Source of the DNA: Tropicibacter alexandrii
Lineage (GTDB): Bacteria; Pseudomonadota; Alphaproteobacteria; Rhodobacterales; Rhodobacteraceae
DNA length: 64,000 nucleotides
Reading direction: 5' to 3'
NCBI RefSeq assembly: GCF_003667315.2
Contig: NZ_RCTZ02000006.1
Coordinates: forward strand, 185,114 to 249,113
The notes below the pieces were generated by a model, which saw only the letters and a program-made list of their open reading frames with translations, ran no database searches and was not told the DNA's origin. This document shows, piece after piece, positions 53,889 through 61,907 of this stretch (position 1 is the first letter of the stretch; each line of letters starts with the position of its first letter). The position numbers were made by a program, and so were the translations under genes.

Positions 53889-56177
53889 ATGACCCGCTTT
53901 GCCGCGCCCATCGCAGAACAGATCTGGGATATGAAATACCGCCTGAAAGAGGCGGATGGCACGGCCATCGACCTCAGTGTCGAGGATACGTGGCGGCGGA
54001 TCGCCCGCGCCTTGGCCAGCGTCGAGACGGACACCGCCGCGTGGGAAGACAAGTTCTACCACGCGCTGGAGGATTTCAAATACCTGCCCGCAGGCCGGAT
54101 CACCGCAGGGGCGGGCACCGACCGCAGCGTGACCCTGTTCAATTGCTTCGTCATGGGCACGATCCCCGACAGCATGGGCGGCATCTTTGACATGCTGAAA
54201 GAGGCGGCGCTGACGATGCAGCAGGGCGGCGGGATCGGCTATGATTTCTCGACCATCCGGCCCAAGGGCGCGGTGGTGAAGGGCGTGGCGGCGGATGCGT
54301 CGGGTCCGCTCAGCTTCATGGATGTGTGGGATGCGATGTGCCGCACCATAATGTCGGCAGGCAGCCGTCGCGGTGCGATGATGGCGACCATGCGCTGTGA
54401 CCACCCGGACGTCGAACAATTCATCGCCGCCAAGGCCGACAGCGCCCGTCTGCGCATGTTCAACCTGTCCGTTCTGGTCACAGACGCCTTCATGGAGGCG
54501 GTCAAGGCGGACGGCCCGTGGGATCTGCAATTCGACGGCAAGGTGTATCACACCGTGCAGGCGCGCGACCTGTGGAACCGGATCATGAAGGCGACCTATG
54601 ACTATGCCGAGCCGGGCGTGATCTTCATCGATCGCATCAACGAAAAGAACAACCTCAACTATATCGAGACGATCTGCGCGACGAACCCCTGTGGCGAGCA
54701 GCCCTTGCCGCCTTATGGCGCCTGCCTGCTGGGCTCGATCAACATGGCGCGTCTGGTCGAGGATGCGTTTGGCCCGGATGCGCGGCTGGACGTCGAGAAG
54801 ATGAACGACCTCGTCGCGACTGCCGTGCGCATGATGGATAACGTGGTCGACGCCTCGCGCTTCCCGCTGCCGCAGCAGCAGGAAGAGGCGCTGAACAAGC
54901 GCCGTATCGGTCTGGGCGTGACCGGGTTGGCGGATGCGCTGCTGATGTGCGGGCTGCGCTATGGCTCCGAAGAGGCGGCTGCGCAGACCGAGGACTGGCT
55001 GAAGGCGATTGCCCGTGCGTCCTATCTGGCGTCGGTCGATTTGGCGAAGGAGAAGGGCGCCTTCCCGCTGTTCGACGCGGACAAATACCTCGCCTCTGGC
55101 AACATGATGGCGATGGATGAGGATGTCCGCGAGGCGGTCCGCCAGCATGGCATCCGCAACGCTCTGGTCACGTCGATCGCGCCCACCGGGACGATCTCGC
55201 TGTACGCGGGCAACGTGTCGTCGGGGATCGAGCCGGTCTTTGCCTACAGCTACACCCGCAAGGTCCTGCAAAAGGACGGTTCGCGCACCGAGGAAGAGGT
55301 CGTCGATTACGCCGTGCAGATGTATCGCGAGCGCCATGGCGAGGATGCGGACCTGCCCGATTATTTCGTGAACGCCCAGACTCTGGCCCCGCTGGAGCAT
55401 GTGCGCATGCAGGCGGCGGCGCAGAAATGGGTGGATTCGTCGATCTCCAAGACCATCAACTGCCCCGAAGACATCTCGTTCGAGGATTTCAAGGAAGTGT
55501 ATCTGGAGGCCTACGAACAGGGCTGCAAGGGTTGCACCACCTATCGCCCGAACGACGTGACCGGGTCGGTCCTGACCGTGTCCGAGGAAAAGAAAGCGCC
55601 CGAAGTGGTCGCCAATGACGACGCAGAGCCGCAGCGCCCGCATGGCGACGTGATCTACATGTCGGAACCTCTGGACCGTCCGCAGACGCTGGAAGGGGCA
55701 ACCTACAAGCTGAAATGGCATGACAGCGAACACGCCATCTATCTGACGATCAACGATATTATCGTGGGCGGCCATCGTCGTCCCTTCGAGGTGTTCATCA
55801 ACTCCAAGAACATGGAGCACTACGCATGGACGCTGGCGCTGACGCGGATGATCTCTGCCGTGTTCCGTCGGGGTGGGGATGTGTCGTTCGTGGTAGAAGA
55901 GCTGAAGGCCGTGTTCGACCCGCGCGGCGGCGCCTGGGTTCAGGGCAAGTACATCCCGTCGATTCTGGCGGCGATCGGTGGTGTGATCGAACAGCATCTG
56001 GTGGCGATCGGGTTTCTTGAGGGCGAGGGGATGGGCCTGAAGAGCGACCCGACGGCCAAGGTCGTCGGTCTGGACACCCCGCGCGGCAAGGCCTGCCCAA
56101 GCTGCGGTCAGTTCTCGATGATGATGGTCGAGGGCTGCATGACCTGCAGTTCTTGTGGTCACTCGAAGTGTGGGTGA
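53889..56177 (+). CDS. nrdJ: Adenosylcobalamin-dependent (class II) ribonucleotide reductase
   Basis: A 762-residue class II reductase that makes deoxynucleotides using vitamin B12 and no tyrosyl-radical partner. The N-terminal MTRFAAPIAEQIWDMKYRL is typical of the alphaproteobacterial enzyme. NPCGEQPLPPYG (about residues 266-277) holds active-site residues, and APTGTISLYAGNVSSGIEP lies in the barrel. The C-terminal CPSCGQFSMMMVEGCMTC is a cysteine-rich tail for reduction or metal binding. No cobalamin riboswitch is apparent in the upstream 170 bases. This is the last clearly core gene before the accessory region. Confidence 0.94.
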   Translation: MTRFAAPIAEQIWDMKYRLKEADGTAIDLSVEDTWRRIARALASVETDTAAWEDKFYHALEDFKYLPAGRITAGAGTDRSVTLFNCFVMGTIPDSMGGIFDMLKEAALTMQQGGGIGYDFSTIRPKGAVVKGVAADASGPLSFMDVWDAMCRTIMSAGSRRGAMMATMRCDHPDVEQFIAAKADSARLRMFNLSVLVTDAFMEAVKADGPWDLQFDGKVYHTVQARDLWNRIMKATYDYAEPGVIFIDRINEKNNLNYIETICATNPCGEQPLPPYGACLLGSINMARLVEDAFGPDARLDVEKMNDLVATAVRMMDNVVDASRFPLPQQQEEALNKRRIGLGVTGLADALLMCGLRYGSEEAAAQTEDWLKAIARASYLASVDLAKEKGAFPLFDADKYLASGNMMAMDEDVREAVRQHGIRNALVTSIAPTGTISLYAGNVSSGIEPVFAYSYTRKVLQKDGSRTEEEVVDYAVQMYRERHGEDADLPDYFVNAQTLAPLEHVRMQAAAQKWVDSSISKTINCPEDISFEDFKEVYLEAYEQGCKGCTTYRPNDVTGSVLTVSEEKKAPEVVANDDAEPQRPHGDVIYMSEPLDRPQTLEGATYKLKWHDSEHAIYLTINDIIVGGHRRPFEVFINSKNMEHYAWTLALTRMISAVFRRGGDVSFVVEELKAVFDPRGGAWVQGKYIPSILAAIGGVIEQHLVAIGFLEGEGMGLKSDPTAKVVGLDTPRGKACPSCGQFSMMMVEGCMTCSSCGHSKCG

Positions 56178-56505
56178 GGCCGGTCTGTCTAGAAGTGTTG
56201 AAACGACACGGATAAATCTGCCAAACCGGGCAAAAAACCCGCCAGTTGACAGGTCTATCTCTGCCACCTTCGCTTAAGTCTTTGAAATCTCTAAATGCGT
56301 GAAACGCCGCTCCGAAAGGGGCGGCGTTGTGCTTTCATGCGTCACCGAGGCCGCTGCACTTGACCCATGGGCGTTTCCGTGGCTTCCATCGACCCCATGA
56401 TGAACACGCGACCGAACCACCAGCGCATACGGGGCTGACCTTGCCCTGATCGACCCGGGCCAGAAGCGCCCGGGATACATGCCCTGCTGGAAGAGGACTG
56501 CCCCC
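56178..56505. other. 328 bp gap at the left edge of the accessory region
   Basis: No gene is supported here. The first half holds the terminator at 56303-56328; the second half holds a CCCGGG-N9-CCCGGG hairpin near 56455-56478 and then the GGAAGAGG ribosome site of the AAA+ gene. Base composition drops in GC around 56260-56300. The gene content changes from core to accessory across this gap, so it is the likely left boundary of the island; no tRNA or attachment-site repeat was recognised. Confidence 0.5.
56303..56328 (+). terminator. Intrinsic terminator downstream of nrdJ
   Basis: AACGCCGCTCC and GGGGCGGCGTT pair (one G-T) around a GAAA tetraloop, followed by GTGCTTTC. It lies about 125 bases after the nrdJ stop. 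Confidence 0.7.
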
Positions 56506-57612
56506 ATGAACACCCGCGTGAAACTGCTGCTGAGCCCTGCCAGGGATCTCGATACCGTCGCCATCCAGAACCGCCTCAAGACCTTCCTGAAGGCGTTGCG
56601 CGCCCGGAAGTTGGCTGAGGATCTCATCGGGGACGACGAGCGCTCCGAGGAGTTTGACGTCGACGACATGAGCGCCTTTGCCGCCGAACTGTCTGACGGC
56701 GACGAACTGACCTATCACGACAAGAGCCGTATCGAAGCCCGCGCCAGGCGCTTCGTCGCGGCGCGCCGGCGATCCATGGGACTCGGCCATTTGAGGGAAG
56801 ACGAGCGCCGGGCCGTCATGGGGCTGATGCCCGACGTGGCCGCCGTTACAATCCCAACCGAGCACCGGGCCGACGAGATCGCTGCCGCGATCCACGAGGA
56901 GATGCCCTGGATGGCGCGCTCTACGGAACATGCCTGGCACGCCCTGCGTCGCGCGGCGCGCCGTGGCGAGCCGGTGGTGATCCCGCCGGTCATCCTGCTC
57001 GGACCGCCCGGCATCGGCAAGTCGCACTGGGCACGACGTCTGGCCGGAGCGCTCGATGTGCCAGCCGCTGACATCGACGCCACGAAAGGCGGTGCCGGTT
57101 TCGCATTGGTGGGCACGGAACGTGGTTGGAGTTCGGCCCAGCCCGGCCGCCCGATTGAAACTCTGCTGACCCACCGGGTGGCGAACCCGCTTATGATCGT
57201 TGACGAGGTCGAGAAGGCCCAGCATCAAACCTCCTCGAAGGGACATACTTATTCCTTTACCGAGGCGCTGCTGTCGCTCTTGGAGCCGGGCACGGCGGCT
57301 TCCTGGACCTGCCCGTTCTACCGGGTGCCATTCGACATGCGCTGGATCTCTTGGGTCATGACGGCCAATGGCATCGAGGGCCTGCCCGCGCCACTGATGA
57401 GCCGCTGTGTGCTGATCACGCTGGGAGATATTACCGTATCCGACCTGATCGCCTTTGCCACGCGTGAGGGTGCACGGCGGGGGCTTGAGGTGGCGTCGAT
57501 CGACGCCATCAGTGAGGCCATCATTCAGGTCAAGGGCGGGATCAGCTTGCGAGATGTTGTCCGCATGCTGGAGCGGGCGGAGGGGTTGGAGAGCCGGCCC
57601 CGGTTGCAGTGA
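56506..57612 (+). CDS. Lon-like AAA+ ATPase
   Basis: A 368-residue AAA+ protein. An N-terminal ~130-residue helical region precedes the ATPase core: Walker [20 protein letters not shown] (about residues 163-181), Walker [12 protein letters not shown] (about 228-238), sensor-1 [19 protein letters not shown]. The core resembles Lon protease, but there is no protease domain. A second region ([27 protein letters not shown]) is the small AAA lid. It lies 16 bases upstream of kptA on the same strand, so the two are probably one transcript. Such ATPases occur in mobile DNA, but no function is known. Confidence 0.8.
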   Translation: MNTRVKLLLSPARDLDTVAIQNRLKTFLKALRARKLAEDLIGDDERSEEFDVDDMSAFAAELSDGDELTYHDKSRIEARARRFVAARRRSMGLGHLREDERRAVMGLMPDVAAVTIPTEHRADEIAAAIHEEMPWMARSTEHAWHALRRAARRGEPVVIPPVILLGPPGIGKSHWARRLAGALDVPAADIDATKGGAGFALVGTERGWSSAQPGRPIETLLTHRVANPLMIVDEVEKAQHQTSSKGHTYSFTEALLSLLEPGTAASWTCPFYRVPFDMRWISWVMTANGIEGLPAPLMSRCVLITLGDITVSDLIAFATREGARRGLEVASIDAISEAIIQVKGGISLRDVVRMLERAEGLESRPRLQ

Positions 57613-57628
57613 GCCGGGGTTACGGACG

Positions 57629-58168
57629 ATGAGCAGAGAGAGCCGATACCTCGCCTTGGTTCTGAGGCATCAACCTGAAACGATCGGTCTGAAGTTGGAC
57701 CGGCATGGCTGGGTCGGCATCGCTGAACTGCTTCGTGCGATGAAGCGCGCCGGTCGCCCCCTGAGCCGGGCCCAGCTCCTCGAAATCGTTGAACAGAACG
57801 ACAAAAGGCGCTTTACCATCAGCCCGGATGGCCAGCGCATTCGGGCGGCTCAAGGGCATTCTGTGGACGTCGATCTAGGCTTGACGCAGCTGGAACCGCC
57901 GCCGACGCTCTATCACGGCACGGCGAGCCACTCCCTCGATGCGATCTTTGCCTCCGGCCTCCTTCCCGGACGCCGCCGGCATGTGCATCTATCAGGGGGC
58001 GCTGATACGGCGCTCGATGTTGGTCGTCGGCACGGCAAGCCTGTGATCCTTTGCGTCGCTGCTCGCGAAATGCATGAAGCGGGGCACGTGTTTTTTAAGG
58101 CTGACAACGGCGTATGGCTCACGGATCATGTGCCGGCACGCTTCATCGGCTTTGGAGTGGTTCCTTGA
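57629..58168 (+). CDS. kptA: RNA 2'-phosphotransferase KptA/Tpt1
   Basis: A 179-residue NAD+-dependent Tpt1/KptA enzyme, which in characterised members removes an RNA 2'-phosphate through an ADP-ribosylated intermediate; some can also ADP-ribosylate 5'-phosphate ends. All landmarks are intact: [18 protein letters not shown] with the catalytic RH pair (about residues 6-23), [41 protein letters not shown] and [16 protein letters not shown]. Start ATG 57629 fits the family N-terminus. Bacteria have no known tRNA-splicing need for it, so its pairing with an AAA+ ATPase is notable. Confidence 0.9.
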   Translation: MSRESRYLALVLRHQPETIGLKLDRHGWVGIAELLRAMKRAGRPLSRAQLLEIVEQNDKRRFTISPDGQRIRAAQGHSVDVDLGLTQLEPPPTLYHGTASHSLDAIFASGLLPGRRRHVHLSGGADTALDVGRRHGKPVILCVAAREMHEAGHVFFKADNGVWLTDHVPARFIGFGVVP

Positions 58169-58522
58169 CGGGCGTGCGGAAGACGGATGCCGAGATGGTG
58201 AGAGTGGCCGACACGGAATACAGGCGTGTCGCGGGCTGCATGGCGGCTTGACCGTTCGGTTCTTTTGGATAGGCAATCCAAATTGCCATCGGGGGATCGG
58301 CTGAGGAGTTTCAGAAACTCTGTATATAGGCCGCGGGCCCAGTTCCATTCTGACTGCCCTCAGCCGCCCAATGGCGAGAAAAGGTTTGTGACCTTGCAGC
58401 GTCGCATCCGCGGCAAATTGCAGAAACCTGCCGCTCGCAATTCCTGCCGTGATAGGCGGCAGTTGGCAGGAAGCGGAGTTCGGAAAGTCGCGGGTCAGAT
58501 CGCAGTCTTCAACAAACTCGGT
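58169..58522. other. 354 bp gap between kptA and the DUF3037 gene
   Basis: No gene is supported. It contains three short hairpins: GGCAAT-CCAA-ATTGCC (58272-58287), the perfect palindrome GAGTTTC-A-GAAACTC (58306-58320), and CTGCCG/CGGCAG (58444-58462). The two flanking genes converge here, so the first two may stop transcription. The 58380-58500 part looks like decayed coding or insertion-sequence DNA, but I cannot assign it. Confidence 0.45.
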
Positions 58523-59299
58523 CTAGTGCGCAGTGCGCCGGATCTCTTGAGCCAGAACGCCAACCTCTTCCAACGCGAACAGTTTAGTCTGCGCTTTCGC
58601 AAACTCATCCTTTAGGCTATCTACATAGTCCTGAGATTGATCGCCAAACTCGCCCACAACGATCAGGCGGTGATCAAGTGTCTCGGCAAGTGCTCGCCCT
58701 TCAAGCACTCGCTTACCCGCTTCCGCAAGGCCCTTTTCCGACTGATCAAAACGTGCTGAGTCAATCAAATTGAAAACTCCGTTTTGATAGCCGAAGTCAG
58801 CTTTGACGCTCACGCCCCATTTTGGAATTTCAACAGCATGAGGGCGCATTTGAAGTAGAGAAAGAACCCCGGCGTCCGCGAATGCACGCTTTAGACGCGT
58901 GCTTACGCGTTCCTGACGCCTATTTCTTGTCTCTGCGGATACCAAGTCGGAGAAAAGATCGTTGGCGGCTTGCGCCGCACTCTTCCCTGAAATCGGCAGC
59001 AGCGGCGTGATCTGAAAAATACCGGCACGCCTCGAATTGAAGTCCGATGCAGAGACTGAATAGTCACGCTTTCGAAACTCGAAATCAACACGCTCTGCAA
59101 AATCTTCGAGTGCCAACTTCAGAAACGCAGGACTGGCATCCCCAAAAATCCGTTTTACTCGCGCGAAGTCAGAGCTGAACTTTCGCACAAGGGAGCCTTG
59201 CCGCTTGTCAATCACAAGCACGCCGACGTTGACGAACTCAAACCGCTCAGGACGGGGACTAAACTGAACGATGCTGTAAGCTAGTTCGTTCTCATTCAT
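58523..59299 (-). CDS. DUF3037 family protein
   Basis: A 258-residue soluble protein of the DUF3037 family. The defining N-terminus is YSIVQFSPRPERFEFVNVGVLV (about residues 8-29). The remainder is helical, with a charged C-terminal segment (DSLKDEFAKAQTKLFALEEVG). No catalytic residues are evident and the family has no known reaction. Its ATG overlaps the end of the HipA-like gene by eight bases (ATGAATGA), so the two are translated together. The adjoining pair is the best clue to its job. Confidence 0.8.
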   Translation of the reverse strand: MNENELAYSIVQFSPRPERFEFVNVGVLVIDKRQGSLVRKFSSDFARVKRIFGDASPAFLKLALEDFAERVDFEFRKRDYSVSASDFNSRRAGIFQITPLLPISGKSAAQAANDLFSDLVSAETRNRRQERVSTRLKRAFADAGVLSLLQMRPHAVEIPKWGVSVKADFGYQNGVFNLIDSARFDQSEKGLAEAGKRVLEGRALAETLDHRLIVVGEFGDQSQDYVDSLKDEFAKAQTKLFALEEVGVLAQEIRRTAH

Positions 59300-60131
59300 C
59301 TGCCGCCTCCCCTTGGTCAAACTGTAGCTCATACTGATCAAATATGGCGGCAGGAAGCCAACTTTCCAACCGCTGGGCGCGCTCGTCCAAGCAGGTAAAA
59401 AGGCGCTCGCTGAGCCCATCTGTCATCCCCCACGCGCGCGGGACTCCCTCACATACCCGCCGAAGCGTCGTCCGGTCAATCCGCTCGACGGCCGCGAGGG
59501 CAGAGCCAAGCATCTTTCTATTCAAGAAGTGATCGAACTGACTAAACCGACCGTAAACGACTTGCTCTTCGACCCAGGCTTGATCCAGTTCATCGTCTAG
59601 GGTCGTTTCCACCAGCGCATGTGAGTGATCGATCGCCATCAGTTCAACCTTGCGCTTGTCTTGCTTGAGCAACACGTTGTCGTAGTTCATGACGTCGAAG
59701 GGATTGCCTCCATCATCAGCGAAGCGGTCCTTGTTGCGCAACCAAGTGTCAAGGACCACGAGTTTTGCAATGTCGTCAGGTCTTCTCAGCTTCTTGAGCA
59801 GCGCGGAATTCGGCGACAGCGATGTTGCCATCTCTTCCCACTTTGAACAAAACGCGGGGCCGGATTGGACCTGCAGCATAGGGTGGTTCGGTAGATTCAT
59901 GGCGGGTAAGTCCATAACGGCAAAGTCTGGTGTCTTAAGGCCGAGCAAACGTGCTGCGCTGCAACCAATAATCTCGCAAACTAGAGCCTCAGCACCCGCG
60001 GGGTTGCCAAGATACTTTACGATAGCCAATCCTGCGTCGGTTGAGACCTGAAGGGGTTTCGTGCTGGTCTCGAGCACCTTGACAACGCGTTGGATTTCAG
60101 TGGGCTGCCAATGGACACCTGCTAATAACAA
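59292..60131 (-). CDS. HipA-like kinase-fold protein
   Basis: A 279-residue protein that I read as a compact HipA-family kinase. Features are PLQVSTDAGLAIVKYLGNPAG (about residues 27-47, ATP-site strand with lysine), EALVCEIIGCSAARLLGLKTPDFAV, and the catalytic/metal region KLVVLDTWLRNKDRFADDGGNPFDVMNYDNVLL and AIDHSHAL (about 123-172). No HipB antitoxin-like gene is adjacent; the partner is DUF3037. The start appears to be TTG 60131 with GGTAGG upstream and is uncertain. GC content is lower than in the core genes. Confidence 0.78.
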   Translation of the reverse strand: MLLAGVHWQPTEIQRVVKVLETSTKPLQVSTDAGLAIVKYLGNPAGAEALVCEIIGCSAARLLGLKTPDFAVMDLPAMNLPNHPMLQVQSGPAFCSKWEEMATSLSPNSALLKKLRRPDDIAKLVVLDTWLRNKDRFADDGGNPFDVMNYDNVLLKQDKRKVELMAIDHSHALVETTLDDELDQAWVEEQVVYGRFSQFDHFLNRKMLGSALAAVERIDRTTLRRVCEGVPRAWGMTDGLSERLFTCLDERAQRLESWLPAAIFDQYELQFDQGEAADE

Positions 60132-60482
60132 GTTACCTACCTAGAATAACGATGGTCCCGGCGCCGACGTCGGTCACCTGCTTCAGGCGCGAGAAGGCCT
60201 GGCCAACCCACTGTTCTGGATTGTGACACGAAACCATGAAGTTTGTTCAATAGTCAAGGTTCGGCACGTCAGTGCTTGCAATCGTGCCGAGAGGCATAGC
60301 AGGATCGCGCCGGCCAGATTGAGTTCGTTGGATTAAAGTAATCTACTTGATCACTCCGTCATGGACGGACATGGACGTATTGCAAGCAACCGAACCTGAC
60401 CGTCGAGCCGCGATGCTATGGTTTCAGGATTTCAGGGGGCAGCCATTTCGGACGGCCCCGAACGCGTTGTTACCCGGCCTCG
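60132..60482. other. 351 bp gap between gajB and the HipA-like gene
   Basis: No convincing gene. An 8 bp inverted repeat TCGGCACG/CGTGCCGA (60261-60268, 60283-60290) lies downstream of gajB on its strand and may end that transcript. A 34-codon open frame on the minus strand (60129-60233) just before the HipA-like start could be a leader or a remnant. The rest shows nothing I can name. Confidence 0.45.
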
Positions 60483-61907
60483 TCATCCTATGAGGTGCGT
60501 CGGGGAGCAGATCACGAGTTTCCTGGAGCCCCGGGTCATCGCGACGTAAAGGTTCTTCCTGTTCTTGGTTGCGTCCCGGTCGAAATCGCTCGCATCCAAA
60601 ATGATTGCGACATCGCCCTCGAGACCCTTGAGGAGAAGCGGACTTCCTACGGCTTTTTTGGGCAGGAGACGCCCGAGGACGCGCTGTTGTTCACGGATGC
60701 GCTTTGCAGCCTCAAGAAAGCTTAGATCGGTGCCGGACGACTGGAGGGCCTTGATGCAGGCGCGCAGGATTTCTGGCCGGAACGTCCGGGCACCCTGTGT
60801 GGCCTCGAGTGCTTCGAAAAGGGCGATGAGGGAGGCGGCATCCCCAACTTCCTGGTATCGCATTGCCGCAAGTTCATGCGCTTCGGGTTGTGCTCGGTGC
60901 CGACCCGCGGCGATTGTTGCTGTCCGGGCAGAAATGCCTTCCCGATCAACGCCCGTCATGACCGCAAAGGCGAAATTGAGAGCAGCTTCAAGATTCCCTG
61001 GGGCGACGAGGTCGACCTCTCGTGCGAAGTCCGTAACATCCGTCAGATCGACGGCTTCGACGGTGACGGCGCCCGGAGTCTGCTTTGCCAGCTTCCTCTG
61101 TAGTCCCTTCTGGGTCCCACCCGTCATGATAAGGACTTCTCCTCCGGCCCGTGGAGATGGCGTGAGGCAGGCACGGCGCTGTATTTCGTGATCGTTCAGG
61201 CCGTCAAGATGAACCCAAGAGACGTCTGCGGGTGCAGTTCGCAGATCGACCTGACCGCCCGCCTTCAGGATGCGACGCGCCTCAAGTAACCATATTCCAA
61301 GATCATGTGCGCCAGCATTTTCCCATCTCCAAGGTCGAGTCAGTTCCGCAACCAACGGAAATTGGTCGACGACGTCCTGATCCCAATCAGGATGGTGGCC
61401 CTGCCAGTTGAAGATTTCCTGCATCGGGTCGCCGAGGACAACGGTCGGCAGAATGGTCGCGAGGTGACTGACCACGGCATGCTGATTGTGGTCGCAGTCC
61501 TGATACTCGTCGACGATGACCCTGCTGTAACTTGCGCACAGCACCTCATCGATGTGCCGACCCGCGAGAAAACGCGCGATCGCCGCCTTAATGGCTGGGT
61601 AGTCCTGCCTGGCATTTTGGAGATCGAGGTGTGCAGGAGCGATGCCGGACCGCGCCGGAAAGGTCTTAAGGATGCGAAGTGCCCATCCATCGATCGTGGA
61701 CAGTCGATATCGATCCTGCGGCACCTGATGTCGCGACAAACGATGCCGGAGCGCCGCGACCCCCGCATTCGTGTGTGTGAGGACTAGGACGGGTTTCGTG
61801 TCGGTATGGCGACGGAGGGCGGATACGATCAGTTCAGTCTTACCGCAGCCTGCTGGTGCCTCCACGGTGCCCCGGTCCACGTCCAAAAGATTAATGTCGT
61901 CAGGCAT
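60483..61907 (-). CDS. gajB: UvrD-like superfamily 1 helicase, Gabija GajB type
   Basis: A 474-residue compact UvrD/PcrA-like protein. Motif I is EAPAGCGKTE (residues 16-25), motif Ia LVLTHTNAGV, motif II RVIVDEYQDCD (about 129-139), motif III VVLGDPMQEIFNW, and motif VI KNLYVAMTRGSRKLVI near the C-terminus. In Gabija, GajB senses nucleotide pools or DNA ends and works with the GajA nuclease. Its ATG lies inside the last codons of the upstream nuclease gene (eight-base overlap). It is shorter than true repair helicases, which supports the defence assignment. Confidence 0.82.
   Translation of the reverse strand: MPDDINLLDVDRGTVEAPAGCGKTELIVSALRRHTDTKPVLVLTHTNAGVAALRHRLSRHQVPQDRYRLSTIDGWALRILKTFPARSGIAPAHLDLQNARQDYPAIKAAIARFLAGRHIDEVLCASYSRVIVDEYQDCDHNQHAVVSHLATILPTVVLGDPMQEIFNWQGHHPDWDQDVVDQFPLVAELTRPWRWENAGAHDLGIWLLEARRILKAGGQVDLRTAPADVSWVHLDGLNDHEIQRRACLTPSPRAGGEVLIMTGGTQKGLQRKLAKQTPGAVTVEAVDLTDVTDFAREVDLVAPGNLEAALNFAFAVMTGVDREGISARTATIAAGRHRAQPEAHELAAMRYQEVGDAASLIALFEALEATQGARTFRPEILRACIKALQSSGTDLSFLEAAKRIREQQRVLGRLLPKKAVGSPLLLKGLEGDVAIILDASDFDRDATKNRKNLYVAMTRGSRKLVICSPTHLIG

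Noticed and set aside
60129..60233. A 34-codon minus-strand frame (MVSCHNPEQWVGQAF...) before the HipA-like gene
   Set aside because: Too short, with no recognisable homology or good ribosome site. It could be a remnant or leader, but I cannot support it as a gene.
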